Shown here piece after piece: positions 11,347 to 23,300 of a DNA stretch of 64,000 nt (the first letter of the stretch is position 1; each line of letters starts with the position of its first letter). The stretch spans positions 26,885,001 through 26,949,000 of the forward strand of contig NC_037094.1 of the NCBI RefSeq assembly GCF_002994745.2, in the 5' to 3' direction. The notes below the pieces were generated by a model that worked only from the letters and a program-made list of their open reading frames with translations, was not told the DNA's origin and did no database searches. The stretch is from Rosa chinensis. Its lineage: Eukaryota > Streptophyta > Magnoliopsida > Rosales > Rosaceae. The translations under genes were made by a program, and so were the position numbers.

Positions 11347-13176
11347 ATGTCAACTGCACAAGGTGAGAATCGCTTGACCGCTACTGAGGGTCAGAGCGTC
11401 AATGTCAATCAGACCAGCGAGTCTGTTATCCCCGCCACTGTCAACACTACAGTGGGAGGCGAAGAAGAAGAGGCTTTTGTCTCGAAGCCTATTCCGGAAG
11501 GAGCGACCGCTGAGGTCAAGTTCGCGATCATCATGGAGAACGTCGGAAACCATCGCAAGAAGATGGATGCTGACTTTGCCAGGGAAACCGCAAAATCGGA
11601 AAAGCTTCTTCGCGAAATTGAGCAGCGAATGACTCTACATACGGAGAGTACCCGGCAGCAGATCACACAATCAGAAAGTGCCTTGAAAGCGCACGCTGCA
11701 GGTATCGCTAGAGAACAGGATCAGCGTCATAAGGCAATTTTGGACGCTATAGCGGATCATACCAAGCAGACCGCGTCAAACATAACAGATCTGCGCAAGG
11801 ACGGGGCCAACTTGGCAACTGAGGTGGCTATGCAGAGAGCCGAATTGAACCAGGCGAGAGATGTACTGAATAAAGCCCTAGGGGATCCTAATGCTATCCT
11901 TGGCTCTCTTGGCCAGCCGTCCGGTTCAGGCAAGTACGTGCCACCAAATCAGCGCGAAAAGACTAATCAAAATGCTGTGTCTTCCTCAGCTACTGTTGCT
12001 GCTGCTCCGGTGAAGAATAAAGAACAAGCCTTGGTTATTAATGGCAGCAAAGAAAAGACTGCCTCATCAAGCGGACATGCCACCAAGAAACACCAAGTCT
12101 CGAAGGGCGCAGGAACTGCGTCGGAGCCTGTGACTTTAGTCCAGTACGACAGCGATGGAGCAGAAGTGGTATATCAGGAACTGCCGGGGAGTTATTATGC
12201 GCTCAACCAGACTAGCGCCCCGGTCAAGATAACAGCTTTATCAAAGGAAGAGGTTATACCTGCAATAACTCTCCAGCAACAGGCTACTACCCGCACTGTG
12301 CATGTTGGGGCAGGATCAGCAATAGCAAACCAGGCAGGCTCCGGGCAAGTTACCCACCGAGCCGCAATGGCACCTCCTCCGCCTCCAGGACCAGATTATG
12401 TGAGACGTGATGAGGTAGAGGAGATGATCAGATTGGCAAACCCTAGAGCCCAGCCGGATGGGGTTTATGAAGGACCTTTCCCGCCACACATCATGCTCGC
12501 ACCTTTCCCCCGAGGTTATAAGAACATTATCTTCTCTACATTTTCAGGGGAGGACACTGAAGATGCGGCGACTCATCTGGCCAGGTTTAGGGTACAATGT
12601 GGCCAATACCAGAATGATGATGTCCTCAAGTGCAGGATCTTTGGCACTTCGCTGTCGGGCACTGCCTTTAGATGGTTTTCTAAGCTCAGACCAGGGACTG
12701 TGACGGATTGGCCGGCAATGGAACTACTTTTCCGTGAGACATTTGGGACTATTGAGCCTGAAGTAGACCTCGTCTCTCTCACTCAGATGGCCCAACAGCC
12801 TACAGAATCGGCAGTCGCTTATCTTCAGCGCTTTCAAATCCAGAAAGCCAAACTGAATGTCATTCTGCCCGAGAAGGAGTTAGTCAAGTTGGCAGTCAAA
12901 GGTTTGGAGCACCGACAACGAAAGAAGCAGCATGGCAGCATGATTCAGTCAATGGGAGAGCTCATCACAGAGGTGGGCAGTTTCGAGCATCTCCTCAGAG
13001 AAACAGATGCGAGGAAGAATGCCTCCAGAGGGACGTACGTGCCAGGTAAACACCGTACAGTAGCGGCCATGAGCTACCAGCCGGCCACTTACAACCCTTA
13101 TTACAATCACAGTACTGGAGAGGCGGCCCAGGACAATGAAGAGGACGAGGATAATGACATAGCAGCTATGAGCTAA
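11347..13176 (+). pseudogene. gag: Gag polyprotein, N-terminal part (Tat gypsy)
   Basis: Gag builds the virus-like particle that packages the element RNA. The first in-frame ATG is at 11347; the frame is open from 11179, but only a GTG precedes it. The N-terminal half is polar and helical, followed by a proline-rich link. The retrotransposon gag domain is at about 12480-12990, with FSTFSGEDTEDAATHLARF, AFRWFSKLRPGTVTDW and an LVSLTQ...YLQRFQ block. A TAA at 13174-13176 ends the frame before the nucleocapsid part, which continues in the next frame. The domain is clear; whether the frame change is damage or regulated is open. Confidence 0.85.
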
Positions 13177-14402
13177 CCGGGAAGAAGACCCCGTCCTTGA
13201 AGCAGTTGAAGATTTCAAAGGAGCCTGTTAAGCTCAAATCAATGGCCTTCACCAAGCCGGAGTTCGCGACATATACTTATGACGCCAATAAAGCTCACGA
13301 GATCCTCGACGAGATGATCGCTGCGAAGATGGTGAAGACTGATTTTGGGCCTTTTCCGCGGCCAGAGCAGTTGAAAGGAAAGAAGTACTGCAAGTTCCAT
13401 AATCTGTGGAACCACAATACCGCGGACTGTGTCAAACTCAAAGACCAGATTCAGGTATGGCTTATTAACGGTAGTTTGCAGGTAGAGGCTCCGGGCACAG
13501 CGGCGGCCCTAGTTGACGTGGATCCCTTTCCTGACACCGGGATCAATATGGTCAATGTGGATAGGAACAAGCAGCAGCGACGGAAAACAACTCTGGATTT
13601 GGCTCCGAGCAAGCAGAATGATAAGTCTATCGCAGATGAAACGCCAGCCAGGGGTAGAATTGAGTCAACCAACCAGGCTTCACCCGTGATCCTATGCTCG
13701 CGATGTAAAGAGGAATGCGGTATCCAAATACCGCACGAGGAGGTCGAGCAAACATTTCACTTTGGCTCCCTGCCACCAATCAAGTGGGCTTCCTCGTCAC
13801 GGAACTATCAGCCTTCCAGTCCAAGAGAAAGGGAGAAGACGAAATCACCACCATCCCCCAGAGACTCTAACTTATTCATGAAGCTAAAAGCAGCCGCGGT
13901 TGGTCCAAAACAGGAAGAGTCCAGGAGCGATTGCAAAGATGTGCTGACCAAGCCCTATATACCACCTGCGTCAGCTAACCCTATCAAGGAGGGCAGATGG
14001 TACACCAGGGAAAAGGGGAAGGCGGTGGAGATTAGCCCGTCCAGGAAACGGAAACTGCAGCGCAGATTTGGAGAAGCCAAACGCGCTCTAGAGGCTTTAG
14101 ATCAGGGCCTGATCAAACCGTCCCAACTGGTCAAATCGCCCGAACAATACCAGAAAGAGATGGAAGCGCTGGCTGCTAAACCATTAAGACCTCCCCGTGG
14201 TTTTAACAAACAAACAAATTCACTAACAGGGGCCTCAAAGCCCAGTGTGTTTTGCAGGATCTCAGAGGAGCGGTCACCACCTCTTGCGCGAACGGAGAGC
14301 TTGCCAACTCGGCGTCCGCATGTCAGGCGTCGGCTATTCCGTGAAGCACCAGTGGTCAAAGCTGCAGTCTTTGAGGCTGGGGGGCAAGGACAGAACTGGT
14401 GA
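13158..14402 (+). pseudogene. gag: Gag C-terminal part with zinc-binding motif, shifted frame
   Basis: After a -1 frame change between 13158 and 13176 the gag protein continues, without its own ATG at the start. It holds a zinc-knuckle-like motif KYCKFHNLWNHNTADC (13386-13430, spacing C-x2-H-x4-H-x4-C), usual in Tat gag proteins before a basic linker. A basic stretch follows at about 14030-14090. The frame ends at a TGA (14400-14402) just after a run of six Gs at 14379-14384, beyond which the coding sense moves to the +1 frame. No independent start is evident, so it is read as a continuation of gag. Confidence 0.75.
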
Positions 14403-15465
14403 CACCTTGCAGTGGCGACCTAAGAAAGTCCGAAGTATGGTCATCTCTGCCTCAGAGGAACGCTTGGAACCGGAGAGCGCTAAGCCGGTTGTTGTGGAGC
14501 AGGAACTGGAATCACAAGAGCTTGAACATTGCGAGGTAAAAGGACTCACGGAAGAGTCGTTGGTAGATCGTTTGGCTAAGCAATTCCAAACTGATATCCC
14601 GAGCGAAGAACCCAAGCTTGAGTTAGACGATGACATGGAAGGGGCCGAGACCGCTGATGTTTCTTGCAACATGGTTTATGTACTCCCCGCGAGATATGCA
14701 TTGCCAGTCGCTGCTCAGGATTGCGTGGGGACGGAAGAAGAGGGTGTACAGCCGTTGCAGGTCACTTCAGCAGCAGCGACGCCTGCAGAAGATGGAGTCC
14801 AGCAGGAAACAGAAGAGATTCCGAACAAGGGGTCACTCATGCACTTCGCCAAGCCAACGCCAGCTATGGTCCAGCACATGCGACCACTATACATTACGGC
14901 AGACATCAGCGGCATCAAAGTCAGCAAAATCATGATCGATACCGGAGCAGCAGTGAATGTCGTCACTACTCGGACCATGCACTTGCTTGGGATTAAGCAG
15001 GAGAAAATCCAGTCCACGTCTCTTGCACTCAAAAATTTCGCAAGCACAGTAACAAAAACCTTAGGGCTATTGTTCTTGCGCATTAAGGTCGGCCCAGCAG
15101 AGGGGGTCTATGCCTTCTTCGTGACGGATTGCTATGCGGCCTACAGTGCCATTTTGGGCAGAGACTGGATCCACAGGAGTTACTGTGTACCCTCAACACT
15201 TCACCAAGAGCTGGTTATGTAGAATAGGGGAACAGATACGGCGGAGGTGGTCAAAGCAGACCCCCGCCCATTCCCGGTCTCCGCAAATTATGTAGATGCC
15301 AGATACTATTTGGAGCCTATCACTCCATTGCAAGTTAGTGGCATCGATGATAAGGGCCGCCCCACAGGGGTGATGGCCTCTGAATTGGCACAGTGGGGGC
15401 TCACGCTCGCAAAAGAAGGCTTGGAAAGGCCTGGCCACGCTGTGCCCAAACCCATAACCGATTAA
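14385..15465 (+). pseudogene. pro: Aspartic protease region of gag-pol
   Basis: The protease cuts the polyprotein into working units. The region continues gag after a +1 frame change near 14385. The retropepsin core is at about 14890-15180, with the catalytic MIDTGAAVNVV and, downstream, YSAILGRDWIHRS, both typical of plant Ty3/gypsy proteases. An in-frame TAG at 15220-15222 interrupts the sequence. The same frame then resumes with family-like sequence (DPRPFPVSANYVDARYY) to a TAA at 15463-15465. That TAA overlaps an ATG of the next frame by one base (taatg). The enzyme core itself looks intact. Confidence 0.82.
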
Positions 15466-18400
15466 TGGATTACGACCTCTCGAAGGAGGGGATAGAAGCC
15501 TTCCACTCGATACATGAACGACTGTCATCATACATGGTGGAAAAATAGGCTTATGATCGCATCGCGACCTTAGAGGTCATTAATGAAGAACTTTCTGATC
15601 CGGAGGACGAAGATGAAGTCCGCATTCAACTTGCCCCGGCAGCGTTGGACGATACGCCTCCTAAAGTTAGAGACCCTACTGAGAAGGTCAATCTGGGCAC
15701 AGCGAGCGAGCCTATGGAGGTATCTATCAGCGCTTACCTAGAGCCTAGCGAGAAACAGAGGCTCATTGACTTGTTGCTAGAATTCAAGGATTGCTTCGCG
15801 GAGAAATATGAAGACATGCCCGGCCTGTCACCAGATTTGGTTTGTCATCAACTACCAACTCTCCCTGACAAGAGGCCCGTCAAGCAGGAACCTCGACGAA
15901 TGAATTCGGAGACCCAGATTCTCGTTAAGGAAGAGGTAGAGAAAATGCACAAGTCGGGTATTATAAGGGTCGCCAAGTATAATCAGTGGCTATCCAATAT
16001 AGTGCCTGTCCGCAAAAATAATGGCAAGATGAGAGTCTGCGTCGATTATAGAGACTTGAATCTCACTACGCCTAAGGATGTTTACCCCATGCCGGTCGCG
16101 GATATGTTGGTAGATGCTGTGGCAGGACATGAGTTGTTGTCCTTCATGGACGGTACTGCAGGATATCACCAGATTCCGGTCGCTGAAGAAGACAGACATA
16201 AGACCGCTTTTCGCTGCCCTGGCTTCACTGGAGTTTTTGAATATGTGGTTATGCCGTTTGGTCTGAAGAATGCTGGTGCGACGTATCAAAGAGCCATGAA
16301 CTTGATCTTCTACGACATACTGGGAAAGGTTTTAGAGATATATATCGATGACGTAGTCATCAAGTCTCAGAAGAAGGAGGACCATATCGCGGATCTCAGG
16401 AAAGTTTTCGAGCGCATGCGAAGACATAGACTCAAGATGAATCTGGCCAAATGCGTGTTTGGGGTCCAGGCAGGAGACTTTCTGGGGTTCATAGTTCATC
16501 AGCGAGGGATTGAGATCCCCGAAGACAAGGCAAGCGCAGTTATCAACGCGTCTCCCCCGCGGACGAAAAAGGAATTACAGCGTCTTTTGGGTAAGATCAA
16601 TTTCCTAAGACGTTTTATCTCTAACTTTGCAGGCAAAATCCAACCGTTCTCGCCATTGCTAAGGTTACAAGGGCAGAATGAGTTTGTGTGGGAGGCTAAA
16701 CATCAAGAGGCTTTCGACAATATCAAGGCCTATTTAGTAAGCCCACCAGTCCTGGTTCCACCCAGAGCCGGGGTCCCATTAAAGCTGTACATTTCAGCAG
16801 CTGAGGCCTCCATTGGCAGCCTGCTCGCTCAAGACGATGAGGGAGGTGTCGAGCATGCTATATTTTACCTTAGCCGCACATTGACAGACTGCGAGACAAG
16901 GTACACCCCTATGGAGAAGCTGTGCCTCACTCTGTACTTTTCAGCGTGCAAATTACGACACTACATGCTATCCTTTACCACTTGCATCATCACTCAAACC
17001 GATCTAGTCAAGTACATGTTGTCCCGGCCTATCTTGAGAGGCCGCATTGGCAAATGGGTGTTGGCTCTTTCAGAGTTTTCGCTCCAGTATGTGCCACAGA
17101 AAGCTGTCAAAGGGCAGGCCATCGCAGACTTTCTTGCACATCACCCTACGTTAGAGATACCCACGCTGAAGGAGTTAGAAATTGCATGCACTAATACAAC
17201 TCGACCAGATTTGGCATGCATCCCTGAGTACGCGGTTTGGTACAAAGCTACGGTCTACCTGCAGCCTTGGGTTTTATTCTTTGATGGCTCAAGAACGGAC
17301 ACACTGGCTGGCGCGGGAATTGTTCTGGAAAACCCGGCTGGTGACCGCTTCTCTTATTCTTTCCAATTAACATTCCAATATACTAATAATCAGGCTGAAT
17401 ATGAAGCTCTTATCATTGGACTCGAAGTCTTACTGGAAATGGGCGTACGGGACGTTCAGATTCGCGGCGATTCTCAACTCGTTATAAACCAGCTCCAGGA
17501 AAAATATCGCTGTGCGAGTTGGTTGCTCATGCCATATCTGAATCGCGCCGTCGAGCTTCTGGACCAATTTACCGATGTCGATCTGGAACATATACCACGC
17601 GAGCGTAACTTTGCGGCTAATGAGCTCGCTCAGTTGGCCACAGGAATCACATTGAAGTATGGAGTGCGCGAGCGCATTTTGAAAGTTGAGCGTCGCACAT
17701 TACCTTCGTGGCTTGCCCGACCTGACCCACCAGATGATCCCGTAGTCGCGGTACTAGAACCTATTGATGTGGATTGGCGAATCCCGCTGATTGAGTATCT
17801 CAAACAACCAGATCCCGGCGCAGACAGGAGGGTTCGCTTCCTCGCATTGAACTACTTCCTTCGAGGCGATGAATTGCGACGACGTGGGGAGGATGGTATA
17901 GATTTTCGCTGTGTCTATGGTCGCGAAGCTAAACGATTGATGCGCGAGGCGCACACGGGGATATGTGGAGCCCATCAAGCTGGACCTAAGATGCGTTGGC
18001 TTCTGCGCCGTCATGGTTATTATTGGCCCAACATTTTGAAGGATTGTATCGCCTTTGCCAAGGGTTGTGAGGACTGTCAAGCGCATGGTCCAGTCCAACA
18101 TGTTCCTAACATTCCAATGCAGCCTATTATTAAGCCTTGGCCTGCGCGAGGCTGGGCACTGGACTTGATTGGAATGATCCATCCTCCTTCTTCCCTTCAG
18201 CACAAGTTTATCATCGTCGCCACTGACTACTTCACTAAGTGGGTTGAAGCAGAGCCTTTGAAGGAGGCTTCCGGTGCCACCATTCGCCAGTTTATCTTCC
18301 GTAACATTCTCTGCAGGTTTGGTATCCCTGAGGTGCTGGTTTCGGACAGGGGGGCAGCGTTCATGGGAGGCCCCGTCGAGGAACTGGTCAATGATTTTGG

Positions 18401-19088
18401 TATTCAATTCATACATAGCACTCCATATTATGCTCAGTCTAATGGTCAAGCGGAAGCTAGCAACAAGACAATCATCACCTTATTAAAGAAGATGTTAGTA
18501 GAAAACCCTCGCCAATGGCATGAAACTTTGTATGAGACACTTTGGGCCTATCGCACTTCTAAACGGAATCCCACCACCACGACGCCGTATGCACTTATGT
18601 TCGGTCATGACGCTGTCTTACCATTAGAAATTAACGTTCATTCTCTACGCGTGCAAGAACAGCATCATTTGATCGGCGAGGATTACGTTCAAGCAATGTG
18701 GCAGGAGCACGAAGATTTAAGCGAGCAGCGCTTGGCAGCTTTGGACAATTTGGTGCTGGAAAAACAACGTATCGCCCGCGCCTATGATAAGCGGACGCGT
18801 GGTCGTAGTTACAAAGAGGGTGACCTCGTCTGGAAGGCCATTTAACCCTTCGGCGAAAAGTTACACGGTCGCTAGTTACACGGTCACGGTAAATGGACGC
18901 CGCGATGGGAGGGGCCCTTTGTTATCCACCGGATCTTGGAGCGCGGAGCTTTTTACCTCCGAGACGTCGATGGCGACATCTATCGCAACCCTATTAACGG
19001 CCGTTTCCTGAAGAAATATTACCCAAGTGTCTGGGAGTTCGAAGATCCACCTGATCCTGTTCTTGCCCCGGCTGGGGGGCAAACTTAA
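15465..19088 (+). pseudogene. pol: Pol: RT, RNase H, second RNase H, integrase
   Basis: This frame copies and integrates the element. It begins with ATG at 15465 (MDYDLSKEG), meets a TAG at 15546, and is then open from 15549 to 18845 without an interruption. RT: CVDYRDLN, SFMDGTAGYHQI and the YIDD catalytic box at 16341-16352. RNase H: about 16780-17140. The second, Tat-type RNase H (FFDGS at 17283, NNQAEYEAL, GDSQLV) ends with NFAANELA, where an Asp is usual. Integrase: zinc-finger region, then D at 18162, D at 18345 and E at 18453 (D-x35-E). A TAA (18843) and a TAG (18873, next to a 10-bp repeat) cut off the C-terminal tail, which reads on to 19086-19088. Confidence 0.9.
18861..18885 (+). 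repeat. Short tandem duplication inside pol
   Basis: The decamer ttacacggtc occurs at 18861-18870 and 18876-18885. The five intervening bases supply the in-frame TAG at 18873-18875. A small 15-bp duplication therefore probably introduced this stop near the integrase C-terminus. Confidence 0.7.
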
Positions 19089-19570
19089 TCTTCATCGACT
19101 CGCATCATTCAGCCTTTTCTCTGTGGCCTATAATTCTTATCTCTGCCTCCCCGATGAACATTGGGGGGCAACTCCATATGTAACAGCCTATAAATGAGGC
19201 TTTATTTTATCATTATTGTATTATCCAAGTTATACCAGTTAACCTCAAATTTTTTCAATGGCTTGACAAAGTGTGTGAAGAATAGATGCCTATACAAGAG
19301 GCTTTGTTTTAGACTAACAAATTTTGCAGATTTCTGTTTAAAGCAGGAATTTCATACATAAAGTGGCTTTGCGGCCAGAAGCATACAACAGAATAGAGCA
19401 ATACAATTTCGCATGCAATTACAAGGCCAAAAGTGGCTTTGACAGGAACGTAAATTTAAAAGTGACCGGATCGGGTTGCAAGGAGAAGGATCTGGGCGCT
19501 ACCTCAGAGCACTCTTTCCCCCTTTACTCAGATCCTCCTCCGATCTGAGTCGCCACTGCTGTCATTGGTA
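19089..19570. other. Non-coding spacer of the gypsy element with a second purine tract
   Basis: There is no sense coding frame here. ttggggggcaa at 19161-19171 and ctggggggcaa at 19072-19082 both resemble the purine tract at the 3' LTR. The antisense frame described next ends at the right edge of this spacer. Confidence 0.6.
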
Positions 19571-20059
19571 CTAGAAGAAGGGGGAAGGAAATAATCCATC
19601 ATTTTCCTTCCTTGAGCCTTTCTTCCAGGCAGGAGTTGGGGTCCGGAGCGAGCGCGACTCACAACCACATCTACCTCCCGGGGAAAAACAGAAGCCTCGC
19701 ACCCAGGCCCCGGAGGTAGACCGCGGGAGAGGAGCAGGCGGCCTCAAAGTGGCCTTCCGCCCTTCTGCCCCATGCTCCGCGCGGACGATCTGAAGAGACA
19801 GCCTCTTCAGAATCTGGTTCTGCCGCGTTAGGAGGGTGGCGTGTTCTTCAGTTTAACTGAGACTGGCAAGTTCATCCAGATTTTCAGAAACCAAAGACAT
19901 GCCACTGGACCTGAGATTAGGCCATGAGGCCTATCCAGGTCTTGAGATTAAGCCATGAAGCCTAAGAATATTGTGGCTAAGGTTGAAATCATGAAGGGAA
20001 GATTTTAGAAACTGAAGAAAGAGCAACAGGTCTTGCGAGGGTATCTGTGGGGAAGACAT
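19571..20059 (-). pseudogene. Small antisense cargo frame, 162 codons, unknown function
   Basis: On the strand opposite gag-pol a frame starts with ATG at 20059-20057 (MSSPQIPSQDLLLFLQFLKS) and stays in one frame to a TAG at 19573-19571, except for two internal stops: TAG at 19933-19931 and TAA at 19855-19853. Between and after them the sequence looks protein-like, including a likely coiled-coil heptad stretch (NLDELASLS, then LLTRQNQILKRLSLQ). A TATA box lies 35 bp upstream. A local duplication at about 19912-19966 may have caused the first stop. I recognise no family. It could alternatively be a two-exon gene, but I see no convincing splice sites. Confidence 0.5.
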
Positions 20060-20093
20060 ATTGGTTTGGTTATCGCTTTTCTTTGGAAACCGG

Positions 20094-20101
20094 TATTTAT
20101 A
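20094..20101 (-). promoter_or_regulatory. TATA box of the small antisense frame
   Basis: Read on the minus strand this is tataaata, 35 bp before the ATG at 20059. A start site about 30 bp downstream would leave a leader of around 10 bases. It is the same octamer as the LTR TATA box. Confidence 0.5.
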
Positions 20102-20393
20102 GGACCAACTCTACACCGCGCGATAAGCAGTTGAGGCATTTTCAACGCCATCAATGAGAGAATCAATGCAGTTAAATGCTATAATCTCGGAAATGGAAGA
20201 TATTGAAAACGCGTGGGAGGCAGGACAGTCTCCAAGGAGGTAACCGCCCAAATTGGGCTTATCCTTTCAACGGTTTTACTTATCATTAATTGTTAGACTG
20301 TAAGTGATAATTGGGCCGAGCGAAGCGGGCTAAATATTAAACATTAAATATTGGTTTGTTCATACAAAGCGAACTGGGCCCCAAGTAAGAGGC

Positions 20394-23300
20394 CTAAAGT
20401 TTACGACCCGCATGAGTCAAGCGAAGTAAGTGTTCATCTAAACGAAAACTAGTGTCAGCAGCAGCTCGTTCCGCTTGTCGGACGGCTTCGCGTGCTTGAG
20501 CCAAGTTCTGAGTCATCGCTTCGAAGGCTGCTAAGGGTTGCTCTATCTGAGGTTCTTCCTGCTCAAGTTGGGCCGTCACCACCACCAACTGGGCCTTTGC
20601 TTCGATCAGTTGGGCTTGCAGATCCTGAATGTGGGTTTGAAGGTGGTTCTGCGAGATCCGTAGGTCCTTGACGCGAACAGCTCGATCACCTAAGGAGTCG
20701 CGAGATGCCTCTGCTTGTTGCGCAAGGCCGCGATAGTGAGCCTGAACTTGCCTAGCCTGCGCGGCCGCGATCGTTCTCTCATTAATCCGCGCAGGGAGGT
20801 TTTGTAGGAGCTCGTATACCTCAACAAATTCAGCATCAGTGATAGTGCGCTCGCGGCGAAGCACCATCAAATATTCTTGAGCTCTGGCAGACGCGCCCGG
20901 TAGTAAAATGTCAGGGCCCAGAAGTCGTTGTAGACCTTCCCTCGCTTCGTCTATGACTCCTGGAGGAGCCACTTCGAGTATGCGAACAAGCCTTTCCAGC
21001 CTGTTAGGAGGTTCGGGAGGCTGAACAAGGGTAATAGCGCTAGCATCAACAGCGGCCGAGGCAGGGACTTCTTGGGGCTCGACGATTTGGGCCGCTACAA
21101 TTATCTCAGCTCCTACTTCTGGAGCCTGGGGGGCAGGTTCTTGAGCCACCGTGCTTTCACCAGCGGGCTCAGCAGGATCAGCGACAGCGATCTCCTCAGC
21201 AGGAACGTTACTCTATGATTGGGGAAAGTCTATTAAGATACACAGGGTCAATCAAGAGATGAGGCAGGGATTTTGGAATGGGGGTTACCTGTGCAGCTGA
21301 AGACTCGTCTGTAGTTGGTGTTGTGGCAGGTTCTCCAACTGCCGCGTTGGGGTCAAGATTAGGCGATGCATCTGGCGGGGGTGCATTCCCTTCCGGCTCG
21401 GGTGAACTGTCCTCTATGATCTGCACAGGAATTGCGGCCGAGTCGCCAACGGTGTTGATAGGAGGTGGAAGGTTTTCGGGGCCCACAGGCGCCGGCGCTT
21501 GTGAATCAGTCGTTCCTTGACTGGCAGCTGAAGAGCCCTCCCCAGCGGTTCCAGACGGCCGGCGACGAACCTGCAAAAGAGAAGGTTACGGAAGTCCGGG
21601 CGAATGTGTGGATAATGCTTTGAGTGAGCTCATTGCTTCTTACCAATCGGTCAGCCGGTGGTTCGTCTTCTGCCCAGGGGTCAGCACGAGGGTCCGAGCG
21701 GCTGCGCTTGCGTGCTAGAACAGCTGCGACCTGTCAAAATCAAGGAGTTAGGACTTAACCCACAGAACGAGATCCTGAGGATAGAGGATTTCTTACGGTT
21801 TGTGGATCGTCGTCATCAGAAGAAGAAGAATCTCCGGCTGCAGGTTCAGCGAGCACTGCTTTCTGTTTTCCAGATTGTCCGGCGGCCGGGGAAGCACTGA
21901 TTGTGCGGCGGCCAGGGCGCGGCGCACTCCCCTAGTATAAAGAAATGTGAGTAACCGGAGTGAACAACGAAGGAACTTGCAGAGGGTAAAATTATAATAC
22001 TTACCTCCGCCAGAGGTTTGCGAATTACGATTCTAGCCTGGGCCGGGCGAGGAACTCGCGCCGGACGGATCACTTGAAGCGGCCGGGGCCCAGTAATGTC
22101 TTCAGAAAAGCGAGCGAGCAGGTCGACATCGACAGGATAAGGATTCCTCAGCTCGCCAAAGATAGTTGCAAAGAGTTCGTCGTCTGGAGGGGTCCAGCAA
22201 TTGACGGAGACTTCCGCCCACCAAATCTCATAGCCTTCCTCAGTTCCGTCTACAGCATCAATGACCTGGGCCCAATCAGGGAGATCGACTAGCGCAAGTG
22301 TGCTTTGTGCCGGCGGGGGCCCTGAGGGGGGCCAGAATTTGCGCCAAGAGGTGTTGAAGTTCCAAGCGTCGTATAAAGGGACCGATACCAATTGGATAAG
22401 GCCGAACTGACGGGCGAAATGATTAGGAGCATAGAGCTCGTAGCTGAGTTCTTCGGCGGTGAGCCTAATATCCGAACAAGAGACCGCGCTGCGAAAAGCC
22501 AGGCGAGCGCGGTCGGAATAGCGAGGATCGCCAGGAAGAAAGCCATATTCGAGCACAGATGGGAATCTTCTACTCAGAATTAGGTCACAGTACGGCATAT
22601 CATCCAGCAAGTACAGATAAGAAAAACATTCAGAATAAGGAGGAGATGAGTACTTGTCCTCGCGGCAGAACCATCGACCTAAGAGTTGGTCGGCCGGTGG
22701 AAGTAGCGGGATATCTTCGCGGCGGAAGAGTTGAAAGTAGGTCTGGATCCAGAAATCTAGAATCCAGAAGGGCCCAGATATGTTGGTCTCAAATGGGTGC
22801 ATCGTCGCTTGGTACAGCATGCGGTAGAGGGCTCCCAGTACCGGTTGACCGAGCCCAATGTTGCGGCCGTTGTAGAGGGCCGTTGCTAAGAAGGTCCAGG
22901 TGCCAGTGGGCTTACAGGAAGAGGTGCAGAATATGAACTTACACAGCCAGTACTCAAGGAAGGAGATTCCACCGGTCGCGTTGTGTTCCCGGCTGTAATA
23001 CGCCAACCAGCGCGGGTAGGAGCCACTGTGAGCGCTGCGACCGTGTTGGGCCATAGTTGAGGTGAAGTTGACAGAGTCAAATTGGCCGTGCACATAAGGC
23101 TCACCATCGATGGGCAAGCCAGTGATGGCGAGGATATCCAACAGAGTGATGCTCATTTGACCAAATCTAAAGTCAAATGTGTTGGTGGCGTGTTCCAAAA
23201 ACAGAGGAAAGCAGCGAGCGGCGAGCGATTACCACCGCGAGGAAGATGGAAACACAAATCGATAGTATGGGTGATACCTGCCGCGTTCCAGCGAGCTAGA

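Noticed and set aside
11350..13218. Several minus-strand frames opposite gag
   Set aside because: Antisense shadows of the gag frame with no start context, domain or splice signals, unlike the PMD gene.
17754..18449. 231-codon minus-strand frame opposite integrase
   Set aside because: Integrase is clearly coded on + with its DDE triad here; the reverse frame has no recognisable motif.
22289..23107. Alternative minus-strand frames inside PMD exon 1
   Set aside because: They overlap the PMD coding frame and carry no motif of their own.
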